Shown piece by piece: positions 10,271 through 20,188 of a stretch of 64,000 nucleotides of DNA. This DNA is from Hirudinaria manillensis. Its lineage: Eukaryota > Annelida > Clitellata > Hirudinida > Hirudinidae. The stretch is from positions 2,781,001 to 2,845,000 of the forward strand of contig CM067531.1 in NCBI GenBank assembly GCA_034509925.1, read 5' to 3'. How positions within the stretch are numbered: the first letter of the stretch is position 1; every line of letters starts with the position of its first letter. The position numbers and the translations under genes were made by a program. The notes under the pieces were generated by a model that saw only the letters and a list, made by a program, of their open reading frames with translations, did no database searches and was not told the origin of the DNA.

Positions 10271-11473
10271 TCAAGGCCAATGAGAGATATTCCAGAAATC
10301 AGCTTCAACGAAGATAAACTCTTTCGCAGTGTCAAACCATTTGTACCAAGTGACGTTCAGTTTTCGCAAGACGTTCAGTAGATCTATCAATAAAGTTGAA
10401 TAACTTTCAATGCGTTCATTAATAACTGAATAAGGATAACTTTCAACTTTATCCTCGATGCAAGTATGCAAGATGAATAAATATTCATATTTAGCTCTAA
10501 AAATCATCCGACTAAATTTCTTAAACAAGTCTCCGTTTCTCGTGCAACGGTTTTCAATGCCATCTTGAAAGACTATAAACAATCTGAGAAAAGACTTGAT
10601 TACGAACGACTGGTCACCAAACTCAGAAGGTTTGCACAAAAGTGAATGAAATTTCTGCAGAAGACCACTAAAAATGAATTGGATGACATCAAAGTTACTG
10701 TCACTTATTATTCTCAATGCAAGACTCAAAGACGTGACAAGACATTGTCCTTTGAAGTCAACGTCCTGCATTGCTTTAAACAATGGAAATTCTATATGAA
10801 ACGTCTCATCGAGTGCAAAATAAAAGATTTTTCGTATACAATCCACATGAAAGCATTCATTCTCTTCAAATATTGTAAATATCGCTTTCACTCTGAGATA
10901 GATGTTTGGCGTCAGGTACATTTGAAGCGATGGTACTTTTTCGAACAAAATGGATAGTAATGCCAAGGCCCTAAGAAATGAATTAAAGTGCCTTAACCTT
11001 AAATTCGAGTCTATAACATCGATCAACTTCGATGTTATGAGGCAGTCATTTATGGTCAGTTTATTGGCATAATAAACGATTTTCAGAAGGACATCGGAGT
11101 AAATTTCTTTTTTCGATATGGGGTTGTCTGGAAACATACACTTTAAAATAGGATGTATAATTAAGGATATTAAATACTCGAGTGCCTCTATATCGTCCAT
11201 ACAGGACGAAATGTTGAAAATATTTTTATGAACCCTGCCGTCCATGAACTTTGGAACTGGTGGTATGATTGCATCGATGATATTCAGGCACCTATCGAAC
11301 ATATCACTTTGGTGCCACAGGGATCCAATGAAACCAGAAATAACCTCTCCGTATCCTTTTTCCAGCCATTCTTTCAGAGAGTTATTTCCACAGTTCTTTT
11401 CAAATTCTTCCAAAGGATCGCTCGATTTTACGATTTTGTCAAATGCCGTAGAGATTTCAAACTTTGAATTCAT
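10271..11473 (-). CDS. Unrecognised 400-aa helical protein, copy 1
   Basis: I do not recognise this protein. The start is taken as the ATG at 11473; the frame is open seven codons further to a TTG. It is intronless and has 400 residues. The sequence is rich in Leu, Ile, Phe and Ser in amphipathic-helix patterns, without signal peptide, membrane span or catalytic motif, and could fold as HEAT/ARM-like helical repeats. An AATAAA signal lies about 40 bp past the stop (plus-strand 10226-10231). The paralogue at 15579-16781 differs by one residue (Lys here, Asn there, near residue 38) and one silent change. Both are intact, so they are very recent copies or still under constraint. It lies on the same strand as the LINE fragment that abuts its 3' flank. 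It could be a captured host gene, a retrogene or cargo of an unknown element. Confidence 0.6.
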   Translation of the reverse strand: MNSKFEISTAFDKIVKSSDPLEEFEKNCGNNSLKEWLEKGYGEVISGFIGSLWHQSDMFDRCLNIIDAIIPPVPKFMDGRVHKNIFNISSCMDDIEALEYLISLIIHPILKCMFPDNPISKKEIYSDVLLKIVYYANKLTINDCLITSKLIDVIDSNLRLRHFNSFLRALALLSILFEKVPSLQMYLTPNIYLRVKAIFTIFEENECFHVDCIRKIFYFALDETFHIEFPLFKAMQDVDFKGQCLVTSLSLALRIISDSNFDVIQFIFSGLLQKFHSLLCKPSEFGDQSFVIKSFLRLFIVFQDGIENRCTRNGDLFKKFSRMIFRAKYEYLFILHTCIEDKVESYPYSVINERIESYSTLLIDLLNVLRKLNVTWYKWFDTAKEFIFVEADFWNISHWP

Positions 11474-11649
11474 GATGTGATAACCTGTCAAACTAATTGT
11501 GGAGGGTTTTTTGAAAGTGTTCAGTTAGCGTAATTGATCTAAAGATGTCCTGGAAGATTTGAAGTGCCTAATTGTCTGAGTCTTGAAGTCTAATATGTCT
11601 CTCAATCTCGCTGTGCTTTTGTACATTAAATTATTTGTCGAGGTTCACA

Positions 11650-11900
11650 ACAAAAGACTCTAAATAGTACCCGGAATATTAATTAATAAATTAATAATTA
11701 TTTAATTAATATTATTAATTTAATTTAATTAATTTAATTATTTAATTAATATTATTTATTAAATTAAATTAAATTAATTATTTAATTAATATTATTAATT
11801 AAATTAAATTAATTATTTAATTAATATTATTTATTAAATTTAATTAAATTAATTATTTAATTAATATTATAAAATAAAATAAAATAAATAATTAATTATT
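11650..11900. repeat. A/T minisatellite (copy 1)
   Basis: This tract is made only of TTAATTAA, TTATTTAA and TAATATTA variants, in units of roughly 70-75 bp. The equivalent tract in copy 2 (about 16,990-17,115) lacks one unit. It sits upstream of the 400-aa ORF. Confidence 0.8.
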
Positions 11901-12080
11901 AAAATAATTAATTCGCAATATCATTTTAATTATTCATTAATTATCTGGATCCAGGGTCGCAAAAATATCTAATTGCCAGCTAATGTGGATAAGTTGTGTT
12001 GAGCTCGCGAATTGTATTTGCGAGTGAGTTAAGAAATTATGGCTGGCGGTTTTATTACTTGACCTTTTGGCCAAAAATTG

Positions 12081-12522
12081 GACCAAAGATAACGAATGAA
12101 GTTGTTTCAAATTTAATAAAATTATGTAAATGATTTTTTTTTTCAGATTTAATTTCAAATACGTTTAAAGTAAGATTTCTAATTGAGTTATATAAAAATA
12201 ATTTAAATAAGTGCATTTAGTTTTAAGTGGCGGTAGGGATTTGAACCGGAGATGTGCCGTAAGAGGAACCGCATCGAGGGGCCTATTGGTCGGCATAGCC
12301 AATCAATCAATCAATCAATTAATTTATTATTGTAAATTAAATTAAATTGTGAACGTAATTAAATGGTAAACGGAATAAAATGTTTTTGCTTCCAATTTTA
12401 TTCAAATTAATTTTGAAGAATTCTTCGAAAAATCATTAAAATCTATTAAAATTTAAAATTGGTTCGGTTTCATCCTCAACTTCCTATCTGAACCTTGGTT
12501 CTACTCTTTTAAATCTCTTGCC
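12081..12522. other. Spacer with tRNA-like B-box and CAAT repeat
   Basis: There is no ORF. On the minus strand near 12,230-12,300 the sequence GGTTCAAATCC matches a polymerase III B-box, followed by a CCGCCAC-like 3' end. The T-stem does not pair well, so this is a degraded tRNA-derived SINE or tRNA pseudogene at best. A (CAAT)n tract follows at 12,299-12,320. Confidence 0.35.
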
Positions 12523-14367
12523 ATGGGGTGTGCGATCTCTCCAACCCTGTTCGTACTGGCGATGCAGATCCTACTGAAGGCAGTTGGGTCCGATATTCCA
12601 GAGGCGCACATTGGTAAGGGTGTGTACATGCCTCCAATAAAGGCATTCATGGACGACACCACCCTGATCATGAATAGGAAGCGAATCGTTCAGGAAACCC
12701 TGGACAAGCTGGACGACTTGCTAGGATGGTGTCGTATGGCCTTAAAACCTGCGAAGTCCAGGAGTCTCTCTTTGGTTAGAGGGAAAATTTGCAGGGACGC
12801 GACCTTCGAGGTGGCGGGACAACGAATCCCCACAGTATCCGAGGAGCCTGTGAAGAGCCTAGGAAGGATGTTTGACGACTCGCTCACCGACAAGAGCATG
12901 AAGAACGCCATAGTCACACAAACCAGTAAGGGGCTGCAAGCGATCGAGGCGGCGCCGCTCCGGGGTCGTTTCAAAGTGTGGCTTTTGCAGTTTGTGCTCC
13001 TTCCCAGACTCCTTTGGCCTTTGACCATCTATGAGATTGGTCTATCGGCGGTCGAGGGGTTAGAAAGGAAAATCAATCGGCACACCAGGACATGGCTGGG
13101 TTTACCTCCAGCATTGTCGTCGGTTGCCCTCTACAGCAGGAGCGCGAGCCTTAGACTGCCACTTAGGTCCATCGTGGAGGAGTACAAACTCTCCAAAATC
13201 CGAACGCAGTGGATGCTCAATAACTCCGCGGACAACAGGATCCGCGAAGTTAATCCACTGTTCAGATCTGGAAAGAAGTTCCGAGCGCAGAAAGAGATAG
13301 ACGAGTCAGTAAATGTACTGATGTTCGAAGAAGTAAGAGGTCCTATCCAGACAGACCGTCACGCAGTGGGATGGAACCACTTCCAAAAATGGTCCCAGGC
13401 CAGCTCATCGACTAGAGGTGCGATGATTGGCCGGGAGAGGAGGCAGAAAGAGGAACAAGATCGAGTCACAAAGGCCATACAGTTAGCACAACAAGGTAAG
13501 TGGACAACTTGGGAGGATGTGATCCAACGGTCCCTTACCTGGAGCGACTTATGGAAGTTGTCCCCGCTCCGGCTGGCCTTTGCGGTAAGATCGATTTATG
13601 ATCAGTTGCCTTCCAAGGACAATTTAAGGAGGTGGGGGTTAGTAGAAGACACCAAATGTGGACTCTGCGACGGAGCCGAGACATTGCATCATGTGCTCAG
13701 CAATTGCACATACGCCCTTGCCCATGGTCGGTATACGTGGCGACACAATCAGGTCCTTCGAGAAGTGTGTGAGGCCACCAAAGCAGCAGTAACCAGAGCA
13801 AACTCGCGCGCAATCTCCAAGCAGCGGAAGATTTACTTCCTGCGCGAGGGCTACGCACACCTCTGCAGAAAGCGATGTAAAACACCAAGAAAGGACATCC
13901 TTGCAGAGGCAAACGATTGGACAGTCGCAGCCGACTTAGAAGGAATGAGGCACTATCCCCAGGTGCTGATTGAGAGTGGCAAGAGGCCAGATATGGTGTT
14001 GATGTCACCGTCGTCAGATGCCATCATTTTGGTGGAGTTGACGGTCCCATGGGAGGACAGAATGCAATACAGCAATGCGCTGAAAGCGGAAAGGTATGCA
14101 GATCTGGCGGTGGACCTGGAAGCGAAAGGGTTCAGAGTTGACCTCTTCCCAATAGAAGTTGGCGCAAGGGGCGTAGTCGGCAAGTCGACTCACGCATTCC
14201 TCACGAAAATAGGCCTATCTAGCCGAGAAAGAACGAAGACGATGACAAAGATGTCTGAAGCGGCGGAGGCAGCTTCGTTCTGGATCTGGCAAATGAGAGG
14301 CAAGGAAACATCTTCGGATGCCACAGCGAAAGGACCGGAGAAAGCCGCCGATCTCCGGTCAGAATAA
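12523..14367 (+). CDS. Reverse transcriptase with C-terminal restriction-like endonuclease (5' truncated)
   Basis: The 614-codon uninterrupted frame starts at an ATG where the truncation falls, next to GCAISPTLF of motif B. The catalytic box reads AFMDD (Asp 44 and 45). A zinc knuckle, CGLC...HHVLSNC, begins at about residue 379. The endonuclease core RPD (488-490) ... VELTVPWED (Glu 505) follows and fits the PD-(D/E)XK fold. Zinc knuckle then PD-(D/E)XK at the C terminus is diagnostic of the R2/R4/NeSL-type site-specific non-LTR elements, as opposed to apurinic-endonuclease LINEs. The N-terminal DNA-binding zinc fingers, RT0 and motif A are missing, so this copy is dead. The intact remaining frame suggests recent activity in this genome. 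Confidence 0.87.
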   Translation: MGCAISPTLFVLAMQILLKAVGSDIPEAHIGKGVYMPPIKAFMDDTTLIMNRKRIVQETLDKLDDLLGWCRMALKPAKSRSLSLVRGKICRDATFEVAGQRIPTVSEEPVKSLGRMFDDSLTDKSMKNAIVTQTSKGLQAIEAAPLRGRFKVWLLQFVLLPRLLWPLTIYEIGLSAVEGLERKINRHTRTWLGLPPALSSVALYSRSASLRLPLRSIVEEYKLSKIRTQWMLNNSADNRIREVNPLFRSGKKFRAQKEIDESVNVLMFEEVRGPIQTDRHAVGWNHFQKWSQASSSTRGAMIGRERRQKEEQDRVTKAIQLAQQGKWTTWEDVIQRSLTWSDLWKLSPLRLAFAVRSIYDQLPSKDNLRRWGLVEDTKCGLCDGAETLHHVLSNCTYALAHGRYTWRHNQVLREVCEATKAAVTRANSRAISKQRKIYFLREGYAHLCRKRCKTPRKDILAEANDWTVAADLEGMRHYPQVLIESGKRPDMVLMSPSSDAIILVELTVPWEDRMQYSNALKAERYADLAVDLEAKGFRVDLFPIEVGARGVVGKSTHAFLTKIGLSSRERTKTMTKMSEAAEAASFWIWQMRGKETSSDATAKGPEKAADLRSE

Positions 14368-14810
14368 ATCCACCGACAATTCATCGCCCGAGAGGCGCGG
14401 AGCCGGTAACGGAAATGTCTGTTACCGCGCGCCGCTGCAAAGAAAATTTAAAGCCCAAGTCGAAACTGTTGGGCGGCAGGGATGACGGAAAGAAGACTAC
14501 TGAGAGTCATAGGGGCTAGGTGGCGTCTCTTCAGCGACTGAGTGCAGCGACGAAAGAAGCCAACGAGAGCTTTCAGTAGTCGCTCCAGTCTGGCACGTGA
14601 TGGCATAAAGAGGCCAATGAGAGCCTTCCAAAGCCTAAGCTTTTGAGTCCGCACATGGAAACCGACAGGGACATCCGGCTGATCACCGGATGCGGCCCAA
14701 CCCCGGAGAACGTCAGGGGTTTCAAAGGGCCGAAACGCTCGAAGATGGGGGACCTTCTCTGAGGATCCCTGTCGGAAAGCTCCGAGGAGTAGTTTCCAGC
14801 GTCTAATAAT
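14368..14810 (+). other. Structured 3' UTR of the RLE retrotransposon
   Basis: A perfect 10-bp stem pairs CCGACAGGGA (14662-14671) with TCCCTGTCGG (14766-14775). GGAAAC just outside the left arm pairs with GTTTCC further out on the right. Inside lies a small hairpin, CATCCGG (14672-14678) with CCGGATG (14686-14692). Two imperfect direct repeats around AAGCCAACGAGAGCTTTC and AGGCCAATGAGAGCCTTC occur near 14,550 and 14,612. In R2-like elements such 3' structure is recognised by the reverse transcriptase, and that role is inferred here. Confidence 0.65.
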
Positions 14811-15429
14811 AAAAAATTAATTAATTAATAAATTGATTGATCGAATGACTAATTAAGATTGGCGCTCAAATATGCAGACGACAAACTAATCGTCTAAAAG
14901 TTGTTAATTCTCACATTTTCGCAAAACAAGTCGGACATTTTTTGTATTTATCGAATTTAATATTAAATATTTAATATTAAACCTTTAAACGTGCTTATTT
15001 TAGGATTGAATTAGAAAATTATATTTTAATTCAATCATTATTTTATTTCTTTATTACATAAAATGCTATTAATATCGAGAATGGTGATGAAGACGATGAC
15101 ATTGGTGAAAAGTTGGAAAAAGTGGATGGATAATAACAATAATAATAATATTGATTTTGATGGAGATAAAAGTGCCGATTTCAGGGTGAACGGATGAAGA
15201 GCCTGGCACGGTTATTCGAGTAACACTTCCCATTATCAGCGGAGGAATCTTTCCCAAGCTAGACTCCAAGGTTTTTATTTTTAAGATAAATGATGAGCTT
15301 TTTAGATATATATAAAAAAAAAGCAAAACAAATAAAGTTAAAATCTGTCTTTTTGTTTCTAAACTGTTTATAATCTCCATCTCTTTTTTTTTTGGCAAGT
15401 AAATCTTTCGTTATATTTATTTTAAGAAT
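14811..15429. other. Spacer before copy 2 of the direct repeat
   Basis: A/T-rich unique sequence with no gene recognised. It does not resemble the left flank of copy 1, which is LINE sequence. Confidence 0.5.
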
Positions 15430-17313
15430 ATGTTTGTAATAACTCAGTCTTGGTGACTTCACTAGATATGCAATGATGATCAGAACAAAGTGGAAAAACA
15501 GCCAGCTGAAGCTTAGGCAAAACGATTTCAAAATTTATTACCAATACTCAAATAATTCTTAATATTATTCTCAGTGGATCAAGGCCAATGAGAGATATTC
15601 CAGAAATCAGCTTCAACGAAGATAAACTCTTTCGCAGTGTCAAACCATTTGTACCAAGTGACGTTCAGTTTTCGCAAGACGTTCAGTAGATCTATCAATA
15701 AAGTTGAATAACTTTCAATGCGTTCATTAATAACTGAATAAGGATAACTTTCAACTTTATCCTCGATGCAAGTATGTAAGATGAATAAATATTCATATTT
15801 AGCTCTAAAAATCATCCGACTAAATTTCTTAAACAAGTCTCCGTTTCTCGTGCAACGGTTTTCAATGCCATCTTGAAAGACTATAAACAATCTGAGAAAA
15901 GACTTGATTACGAACGACTGGTCACCAAACTCAGAAGGTTTGCACAAAAGTGAATGAAATTTCTGCAGAAGACCACTAAAAATGAATTGGATGACATCAA
16001 AGTTACTGTCACTTATTATTCTCAATGCAAGACTCAAAGACGTGACAAGACATTGTCCTTTGAAGTCAACGTCCTGCATTGCTTTAAACAATGGAAATTC
16101 TATATGAAACGTCTCATCGAGTGCAAAATAAAAGATTTTTCGTATACAATCCACATGAAAGCATTCATTCTCTTCAAATATTGTAAATATCGCTTTCACT
16201 CTGAGATAGATGTTTGGCGTCAGGTACATTTGAAGCGATGGTACTTTTTCGAACAAAATGGATAGTAATGCCAAGGCCCTAAGAAATGAATTAAAGTGCC
16301 TTAACCTTAAATTCGAGTCTATAACATCGATCAACTTCGATGTTATGAGGCAGTCATTTATGGTCAGTTTATTGGCATAATAAACGATTTTCAGAAGGAC
16401 ATCGGAGTAAATTTCTTTTTTCGATATGGGGTTGTCTGGAAACATACACTTTAAAATAGGATGTATAATTAAGGATATTAAATACTCGAGTGCCTCTATA
16501 TCGTCCATACAGGACGAAATGTTGAAAATATTTTTATGAACCCTGCCGTCCATGAACTTTGGAACTGGTGGTATGATTGCATCGATGATATTCAGGCACC
16601 TATCGAACATATCACTTTGGTGCCACAGGGATCCAATGAAACCAGAAATAACCTCTCCGTATCCGTTTTCCAGCCATTCTTTCAGAGAGTTATTTCCACA
16701 GTTCTTTTCAAATTCTTCCAAAGGATCGCTCGATTTTACGATTTTGTCAAATGCCGTAGAGATTTCAAACTTTGAATTCATGATGTGATAACCTGTCAAA
16801 CTAATTGTGGAGGGTTTTTTGAAAGTGTTCAGTTAGCGTAATTGATCTAAAGATGTCCTGGAAGATTTGAAGTGCCTAATTGTCTGAGTCTTGAAGTCTA
16901 ATATGTCTCTCAATATCGCTGTGCTTTTGTACATTAAATTATTTGTCGAGGTTCACAACAAAAGACTCTAAATAGTACCCGGAATATTAATTAATAAATT
17001 AATAATTATTTAATTAATATTATTAATTTAATTTAATTAATTTAATTATTTAATTAATATTATTTATTAAATTTAATTAAATTAATTATTTAATTAATAT
17101 TATAAAATAAAATAAAATAAATAATTAATTATTAAAATAATTAATTCGCAATATCATTTTAATTATTCATTAATTATCTGGATCCAGGGTCGCAAAAATA
17201 TCTAATTGCCAGCTAATGTGGATAAGTTGTGTTGAGCTCGCGAATTGTATTTGCGAGTGAGTTAAGAAATTATGGCTGGCGGTTTTATTACTTGACCTTT
17301 TGGCCAAAAATTG
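15430..17313 (-). repeat. 1.9-kb direct repeat, copy 2
   Basis: This is the second copy of the block at 10122-12080, at an offset of exactly 5,308 bp through the ORF. It is flanked by unrelated sequence on both sides. It is the copy without an attached LINE, so it may be the parental locus. Confidence 0.93.
15579..16781 (-). CDS. Unrecognised 400-aa helical protein, copy 2
   Basis: The product is 400 residues from the ATG at 16781 and identical to copy 1 apart from one Lys/Asn difference. It is intronless, with no recognised domain, predicted signal or membrane segment. The 3' AATAAA and the 5' A/T minisatellite are shared with copy 1. This copy has no LINE at its 3' side, in contrast to copy 1. 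If expressed, the two genes would make essentially the same protein. Possible readings are a recent segmental duplication, a retrocopy pair, or collapsed haplotypes in the assembly. The lack of shared flanks argues against a simple haplotype artefact. Confidence 0.6.
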   Translation of the reverse strand: MNSKFEISTAFDKIVKSSDPLEEFEKNCGNNSLKEWLENGYGEVISGFIGSLWHQSDMFDRCLNIIDAIIPPVPKFMDGRVHKNIFNISSCMDDIEALEYLISLIIHPILKCMFPDNPISKKEIYSDVLLKIVYYANKLTINDCLITSKLIDVIDSNLRLRHFNSFLRALALLSILFEKVPSLQMYLTPNIYLRVKAIFTIFEENECFHVDCIRKIFYFALDETFHIEFPLFKAMQDVDFKGQCLVTSLSLALRIISDSNFDVIQFIFSGLLQKFHSLLCKPSEFGDQSFVIKSFLRLFIVFQDGIENRCTRNGDLFKKFSRMIFRAKYEYLFILHTCIEDKVESYPYSVINERIESYSTLLIDLLNVLRKLNVTWYKWFDTAKEFIFVEADFWNISHWP

Positions 17314-18547
17314 ATTTGTTTATTTTATGGCGTTCAGCCTGATGCATCAAAACTGATGCTCTGTTCAAATACATGTATAATCAGATATGAAAATGCCCTT
17401 GAAGCTCATTTACATCTCATGTTTATTCATGGAATATATTTTTGTCCCTCATTAAACAAGTAAAGAGGCGTAATATCGATTTGACTTGCTTGATATGAAT
17501 ATTTGAAAAGCATTATGCTAATGATGAATGACATTCAAAACAAAAACAATTCTTCAAAGCCACCTTTTTCCACCTAACATAGCATTTTCCTTTCAAGTAC
17601 AAAAGAAGTTAAAAGGCTACGAGAAATCCCATGATGGACGGAAGGAAATGAGAAGGAATTAAATATTTATGAAAGCGGTCCTGATGGATAAGATGACGAC
17701 GATGGTCTTTAAAACGGAAAATCTTTAAAAATAATCTGTTCTCGAAATTCAGAGAAATAGAAACGAATTGTTGAGATTATAAAATGGCACTAATAGTTTC
17801 AAAGATATTGAAACTAATCAATAAAATGTCTCCTTTCTAAGTTAATTCTCAAAATAAGAAATTGTTCAACAAAGTATTCCTAAATGTTTTTTTCAAAATA
17901 AGAAATTGCTAAACAAAATCACTTTCAAAATATGAAATTATTATACAAAATATTTCTAAAGATGGCTCAAAGGGAAATGAAAGCTCAATTATATGAATTT
18001 CAAGTTGACCTTAGAATGACCCAATTCATGCTAGCTTCATGATTAAAACTGATTTTTAAATTTAAAATAAAAAGGTAATATCAGCTCGTTCCTGACAATG
18101 CTTGAATTGTTCTAACAGTACAGGATCACTCAACTTGCTACACTAAACACAGAACCACTCAAGCACAACTGCTGACACAGGAGCTATATTTAATAGTTTT
18201 CTTTGGAGCCTGCCCTAAGATATTCTTAACCACATGTTATTATTTCAATCACAGACCAGAGTAAAGACAGATGGACCAAGAATATTTCTTTACTCAGCTT
18301 CAAATCATGCGGGCCACTTAACCACCCTCAACCAGTCCACATAACACCAGCACAAAGCACCCCCCATATCAATGGACTCTTACAAGCATTTTTTAGATGC
18401 CAGAACTTAGAACTGGGTACAAGGAAATAACCCATCACAAAATGATACCACCTAATACCAAAGGTGGTACCAATCCAAGAACGTTCATCTTTCCCCAAGC
18501 TAGTGTGCAATGCCCAACCAGATCCAATGGCAAATCGTGTCGGTACC
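17314..18547. other. Spacer downstream of the SET gene
   Basis: A/T-rich sequence with no gene recognised. The part nearest 18,548 is just beyond the predicted poly(A) signal of the SET gene. Confidence 0.4.
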
Positions 18548-18852
18548 AACCGTTTATTGTGACCATTTAGTAACCACACCTAGCAATCAACAAGGACACT
18601 GGAACTTCATGCAATCGTTCAAAGCATTTCAATCCTTCTGTCAGTGGTTACGTGAAAAAAAATAAAATAAGAAACGCAGGACGCCGACTCGACGTCCATT
18701 TTGCCTGCACGGAACCAAGCCCCGAACGCGGTCGAGCCGCCCGACCGATTACAAGAAACACGAACGTCCCGTCAACATTTTACGAGGAAAATGCGTAAAA
18801 TGACAGTTAAAAACGTCTTTTCATGATAACAGCAGAGTCGGGTCCTGACGGA
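18548..18852 (-). other. Predicted 3' UTR of SET with AATAAA
   Basis: On the minus strand an AATAAA signal (plus-strand TTTATT at 18548-18553) lies about 300 bp downstream of the SET stop codon. The intervening sequence has no coding signal. Confidence 0.5.
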
Positions 18853-20188
18853 TCAAGCATCATCTTCGTTCCCGTCGCCTTCCTCCTGTTTCGAGAGATT
18901 TCAAAATGGCTACGTGAGATATCGAAATTCGGAGAATAGACCGTCAAAAAATTCCACTCACGTCGTCATCTCCGCCTGCGTCGTCGTCATCCTCGTCGCC
19001 TTCTCCCCCGAGATCCTCGTCCACCTCGGATGCCTGGACGATTGAATCCGATTTGAACACGAGGCGTCTCGCCACTCGACGGAAAAAAAACGAGAAGGCA
19101 CTTACCAGGTAATATTGGAGAGGATTGGGCCAGATGTCGTCCTTGATCACCTCTCCTAACTCGTCTGCTCCGGCATCAGTGTGGTCCAAGAACCAGCTGA
19201 AAAATGAGTCTTGCTGCTCTTCATGGGACCTCTTCTTTCCAGCTTTGGCAGGAGACTGGGACTTTGTCAGGTCCTACCATTAAAAAAATGGTATTAATTA
19301 CAAACTGGAAGAAATGATTAGACCCAAGCTGCCTCTTACCTTGCCAGACTTCCAGTTAATGACAGTTGATTTTGATGAGGGCTCACCAGATTCAGTAAGA
19401 TGAAACTCTTTAGATATTAACTTGTTCTCAAAAAATGGGTTTTCTTCAAAATGCTGGAAAAATTAATGACCAATCACAAACCCACATCCAAGGATGCCAG
19501 CAAAATTGACAGATGCAAGTACTAACAAAGTTTATCTTGTAACCAGATTTGACATCTTCAAACTCCTGAACCTCCACCTTGGTCAAATACTGCAAAGCCT
19601 CCTCATCTTCTTCGCCAAGCAGGGCCGAAACTTGCGGATGATTGACAAAAGCAGTCACCCAGAAGTTTGGAATCTTGGCAATCAAATCCGATCGTCGCTG
19701 GAAGTGAGGCTGTCGAAGTTTGTTGTACTTTTGTTCGACTTTCAGAATTTCATCGCTACACTGCTCATTCAATCGATCGATGTCGTTCTGGACCTCATCG
19801 ATGTGTTCGATGGCTTCTTGCTGCTCTGTATCTTAAATTAAGTCGACATGCATTAACGTAATCTGATAACAAACGCAGTTATATAACCAATGTCTCTAAC
19901 GCCGGCGCACGCAAGCATTTTAAATGGCGGACAAGCGACCACCTCGAGAAAATAAGCAATACTCGTCGATCATATCCGCCAGAATTAACAATCCTGAACC
20001 AGTCAGAATACAAAGCAATCAATCAACGCGGGCTACTCAGGCACGCCACGCGAGAAATGTAATGTAAATCCGTCAATTTTGCCATTATCACGAAGTCTAC
20101 AAAGCAAACACAAATATTAACCGGCTTGATCGTCCTGGTTATCGTTTTTAGTTTTCCCAGTCTTCTGAACTTTCGGTGCACTCGCCAT
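18853..20188 (-). CDS. SET: SET / I2PP2A / TAF-I histone chaperone (NAP family)
   Basis: SET binds histones, inhibits PP2A and is part of the INHAT complex, acting mainly in the nucleus. Six coding exons are predicted: 20122-20188, 19527-19825, 19340-19453, 19106-19273, 18962-19033 and 18853-18885. They total 753 bp and give 250 residues, close to the usual length. The start MASAPKVQ is followed by a short linker and the dimerisation coiled coil ([21 protein letters not shown]). The NAP earmuff domain follows ([50 protein letters not shown]), then an acidic tail of Glu/Asp/Gly. All exon phases agree. The first donor (GTTAAT) and second donor (GTTAGT) are weak but fit the protein. The last two small exons of the acidic tail are the least certain. 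Confidence 0.93.

Larger units (their letters stand above)
10122..12080 (-). repeat. 1.96-kb direct repeat, copy 1
   Basis: This block matches 15430-17313 with only three substitutions seen outside an A/T-rich indel: 10469, 11366 and the base near 11607. Copy 1 is about 75 bp longer because of one extra unit in the A/T minisatellite at about 11,680-11,880. The block holds one complete ORF plus flanks of about 150 bp (3') and 600 bp (5'). The flanking sequences of the two copies are unrelated, and no terminal inverted repeats or target duplications are visible. Confidence 0.93.
12523..14810 (+). mobile_element. 5'-truncated RLE-type (R2/NeSL-like) retrotransposon
   Basis: The element begins abruptly in the reverse-transcriptase motif B region and runs through a C-terminal restriction-like endonuclease and a structured 3' UTR, ending near an AATAAT/A-rich tail at about 14,807. 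Its G/C content is visibly higher than the surrounding A/T-rich DNA, so it is compositionally foreign to the block. It lies between the two copies of the 400-aa ORF. No target-site duplication was identified. Confidence 0.8.

Noticed and set aside
10122..17313. Interpretation of the two 1.9-kb copies as a terminal-inverted-repeat transposon or LTR pair
   Set aside because: The block ends are not inverted repeats of each other. They lack TG...CA ends, each copy carries a full ORF, and no target duplications were found.
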